Below are positions 62,430 through 64,000 of a stretch of 64,000 bases of DNA, piece after piece (within the stretch, counting starts at the first letter, position 1; each line of letters starts with the position of its first letter). The notes under the pieces are model-generated. The model saw only the letters and a list, made by a program, of their open reading frames with translations, ran no database searches and was not told the DNA's origin. The position numbers and the translations under genes are program-made. The DNA is from Imbricaverruca yamaguchii (taxonomy: Eukaryota; Arthropoda; Thecostraca; Neoverrucidae): contig JAOTOL010001451.1 of the NCBI GenBank assembly GCA_034440575.1, positions 824,501 through 888,500 of the forward strand, in the 5' to 3' direction.

Positions 62430-63492
62430 CCTGGCCGCGGGTACCGTCTGGCCGCGGGTACCGTCTGGCCGCGGGTACCGTCTGGCCGCGGGTACCGTCT
62501 GGCCGCGGGTACCGTCTGGCCGCGGGTACCGTCTGGCGGCGGGTACCGTCTGGCCGCGGGTACCGTCTGGCCGCGGGTACCGTCTGGCCGCGGGTACCGT
62601 CTGGCCGCCGGTACCGTCTGGCCGCGGGTACCGTCTGGCCGCGGGTACCGTCTGTCCGCGGGTACCGTCTGGCCGCGGGTACCGTCTGGCCGCGGGTACC
62701 GTCTGGCCGCGGGTACCGTCTGACCGCGGGTACCGTCTGGCCGCGGGTACCGTCTGGCCGCGGGTACCGTCTGGCCGCGGGTACCGTCTGGCCGCGGGTA
62801 CCGTCTGGCCGCGGGTACCGTCTGGCCGCGGGTACCGTCTGGCCGCGGGTACCGTCTGGCCGCGGGTACCGTCTGCCGCGGGTACCGTCTGCCGCGGGTA
62901 CCGTCTGTCCCGGGTACCGTCTGCCGCGGGTACCGTCTGGCCGCGGTACCGTCTGTGCGGGTACCGTCTGGCGCGGGTACCGTCTGGCGCGGGTACCGTC
63001 TCCGCGGGTACCGTCTGGCCGCGGGTACCGTCTGGCCGCGGGTACCGTCTGGCCGCGGGTACCGTCTGGCCGCGGGTACCGTCTGGCCGCGGGTACCGTC
63101 TGGCCGCGGGTACCGTCTGGCCGCGGGTACCGTCTGGCCGCGGGTACCGTCTGGCCGCGGGTACCGTCTGGCCGCGGGTACCGTCTGGCGGCGGGTACCG
63201 TCTGGCGCGGGTACCGTCTGCGCGGGTACCGTCTGGCCGCGGGTACCGTCTGGCCGCGGGTACCGTCTGGCGCGGGTACCGTCTGGCCGCGGGTACCGTC
63301 TGTCCGCGGGTACCGTCTGGCCGCGGGTACCGTCTGGCCGCGGGTACCGTCTGGCCGCGGGTACCGTCTGGCCGCGGGTACCGTCTGGCCGCGGGTACCG
63401 TCTGTCCGCGGGTACCGTCTGGCCGCGGGTACCGTCTGGCCGCGGGTACCGTCTGGCCGCGGGTACCGTCTGGCCGCGGGTACCGTCTGGCC
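62430..63492. repeat. 17-bp minisatellite, about 60 units
   Basis: GGTACCGTCTGGCCGCG repeated head to tail for 1.06 kb, nearly invariant apart from occasional one- to four-base deletions clustered at 62875-63010 and 63190-63280. The unit contains the palindromes GGTACC and CCGCGG (across the junction). Confidence 0.97.
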
Positions 63493-64000
63493 GGCCGGCG
63501 GTGACCTCGCGCTCTGGCAGCCACACTGCCTGCGGATGTGGCAGGCTATTTCTGCCGGGCGTGTCCAGCCTGTCCGGCCGGTGGTTGACGACGGCGTCGG
63601 CGGCCATGCGCGGACAACGGGCCGCGCTCGGGTGTGCCCGCAGGGGTCACACCTGGCACCGTCGGCCGGATACCCAGTGTGGTTCCTGGCTGGTCAGTGC
63701 AGTGTGCAGGGGGCTGGGGGTGGGGGGAAGTTAGGCTGGTCCTGCACGCAGCCTGAGTGGTAGGGGCCACAGGGCGCACTGGAATAGTCGTGAACGACGT
63801 ATGGCATTTTCAGGTCCTGGTTTGCCCGTTGGTCAACTGACCATGCAAACGACAGCTTCGAAACAATCCGCGGCTTCGGCTATATCTGCACATAGCACGT
63901 GAGGCTTATACCATGTTTGTATTGTCACGATATTAAGGAGCTGGCAAATAACTCGATGCACGCAACGCATAAACAATGATTCGTTGGATTTCAACTCGGC
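63493..64000. other. no recognised gene
   Basis: Mixed sequence. I looked for an SCP terminal exon (family motif LTLERYQDLY) in all + frames and did not find it. Confidence 0.5.

Noticed and set aside
58605..62723. Open frame of over 1,300 codons on the + strand
   Set aside because: It is the 29-bp and 17-bp tandem arrays read through; all three frames are open for the same reason, and there is no unique domain or codon bias.

Overview
The window is eukaryotic nuclear DNA, almost certainly from a crustacean and most likely a decapod or close relative. The one gene I recognise with confidence is a sarcoplasmic calcium-binding protein (SCP) gene whose exons read very like shrimp and crayfish SCP. 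It has large introns, GT-AG junctions, tRNA-derived SINEs, a decayed arthropod non-LTR retrotransposon, long (AT)n tracts and an extraordinary load of minisatellites. There is no bacterial-style gene organisation. Most long open frames here are reading frames through tandem repeats and I do not annotate them as genes.

Layout. 1-8 kb: a dead I/jockey-like LINE (ORF1, endonuclease, reverse transcriptase, RNase H; + strand) flanked by SINE-like pieces and followed by a homopolymer-rich block of doubtful sequence quality. 8.7-36 kb: a desert of unrelated tandem arrays (units 20, 20, 30-38, 33, 37, 42 and 57/58 bp), (AT)n blocks, six probable SINE copies and a fragment of a second LINE. 36-40 kb: nothing recognisable. 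40.4-58.2 kb and probably beyond the right edge: the SCP gene on the + strand. 58.6-63.5 kb: two large arrays, 29 bp (3.4 kb) and 17 bp (1.1 kb), which would lie in an SCP intron because the last coding exon is not in the window.

The SCP gene is the centre of interest. A TATA box with a MEF2-like site just upstream (40403-40447) is followed by a 34-bp minisatellite in which nearly every unit carries a consensus 5' splice site (CAG|GTGAG). The start-codon exon at 43428 has a duplicated acceptor plus ATG (70-bp repeat) and a triplicated, in-frame donor (39-bp repeat). Exon 2 (48346-48512) encodes EF-hand 1. Three tandem alternatives of exon 3 follow (48853, 50771, 55498). Each is exactly 130 nt and in the same phase, and each encodes the segment from mid EF-loop 2 to mid EF-loop 3. 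Exon 4 (58084-58187) completes loop 3. This is the structure expected of mutually exclusive exons that swap calcium-binding properties of one muscle protein, combined with tandem repeats sitting on several of its splice junctions.

Limits: similarity judgements are from memory of protein families, copy numbers are by eye, and no alignment, expression or structure calculation was run.
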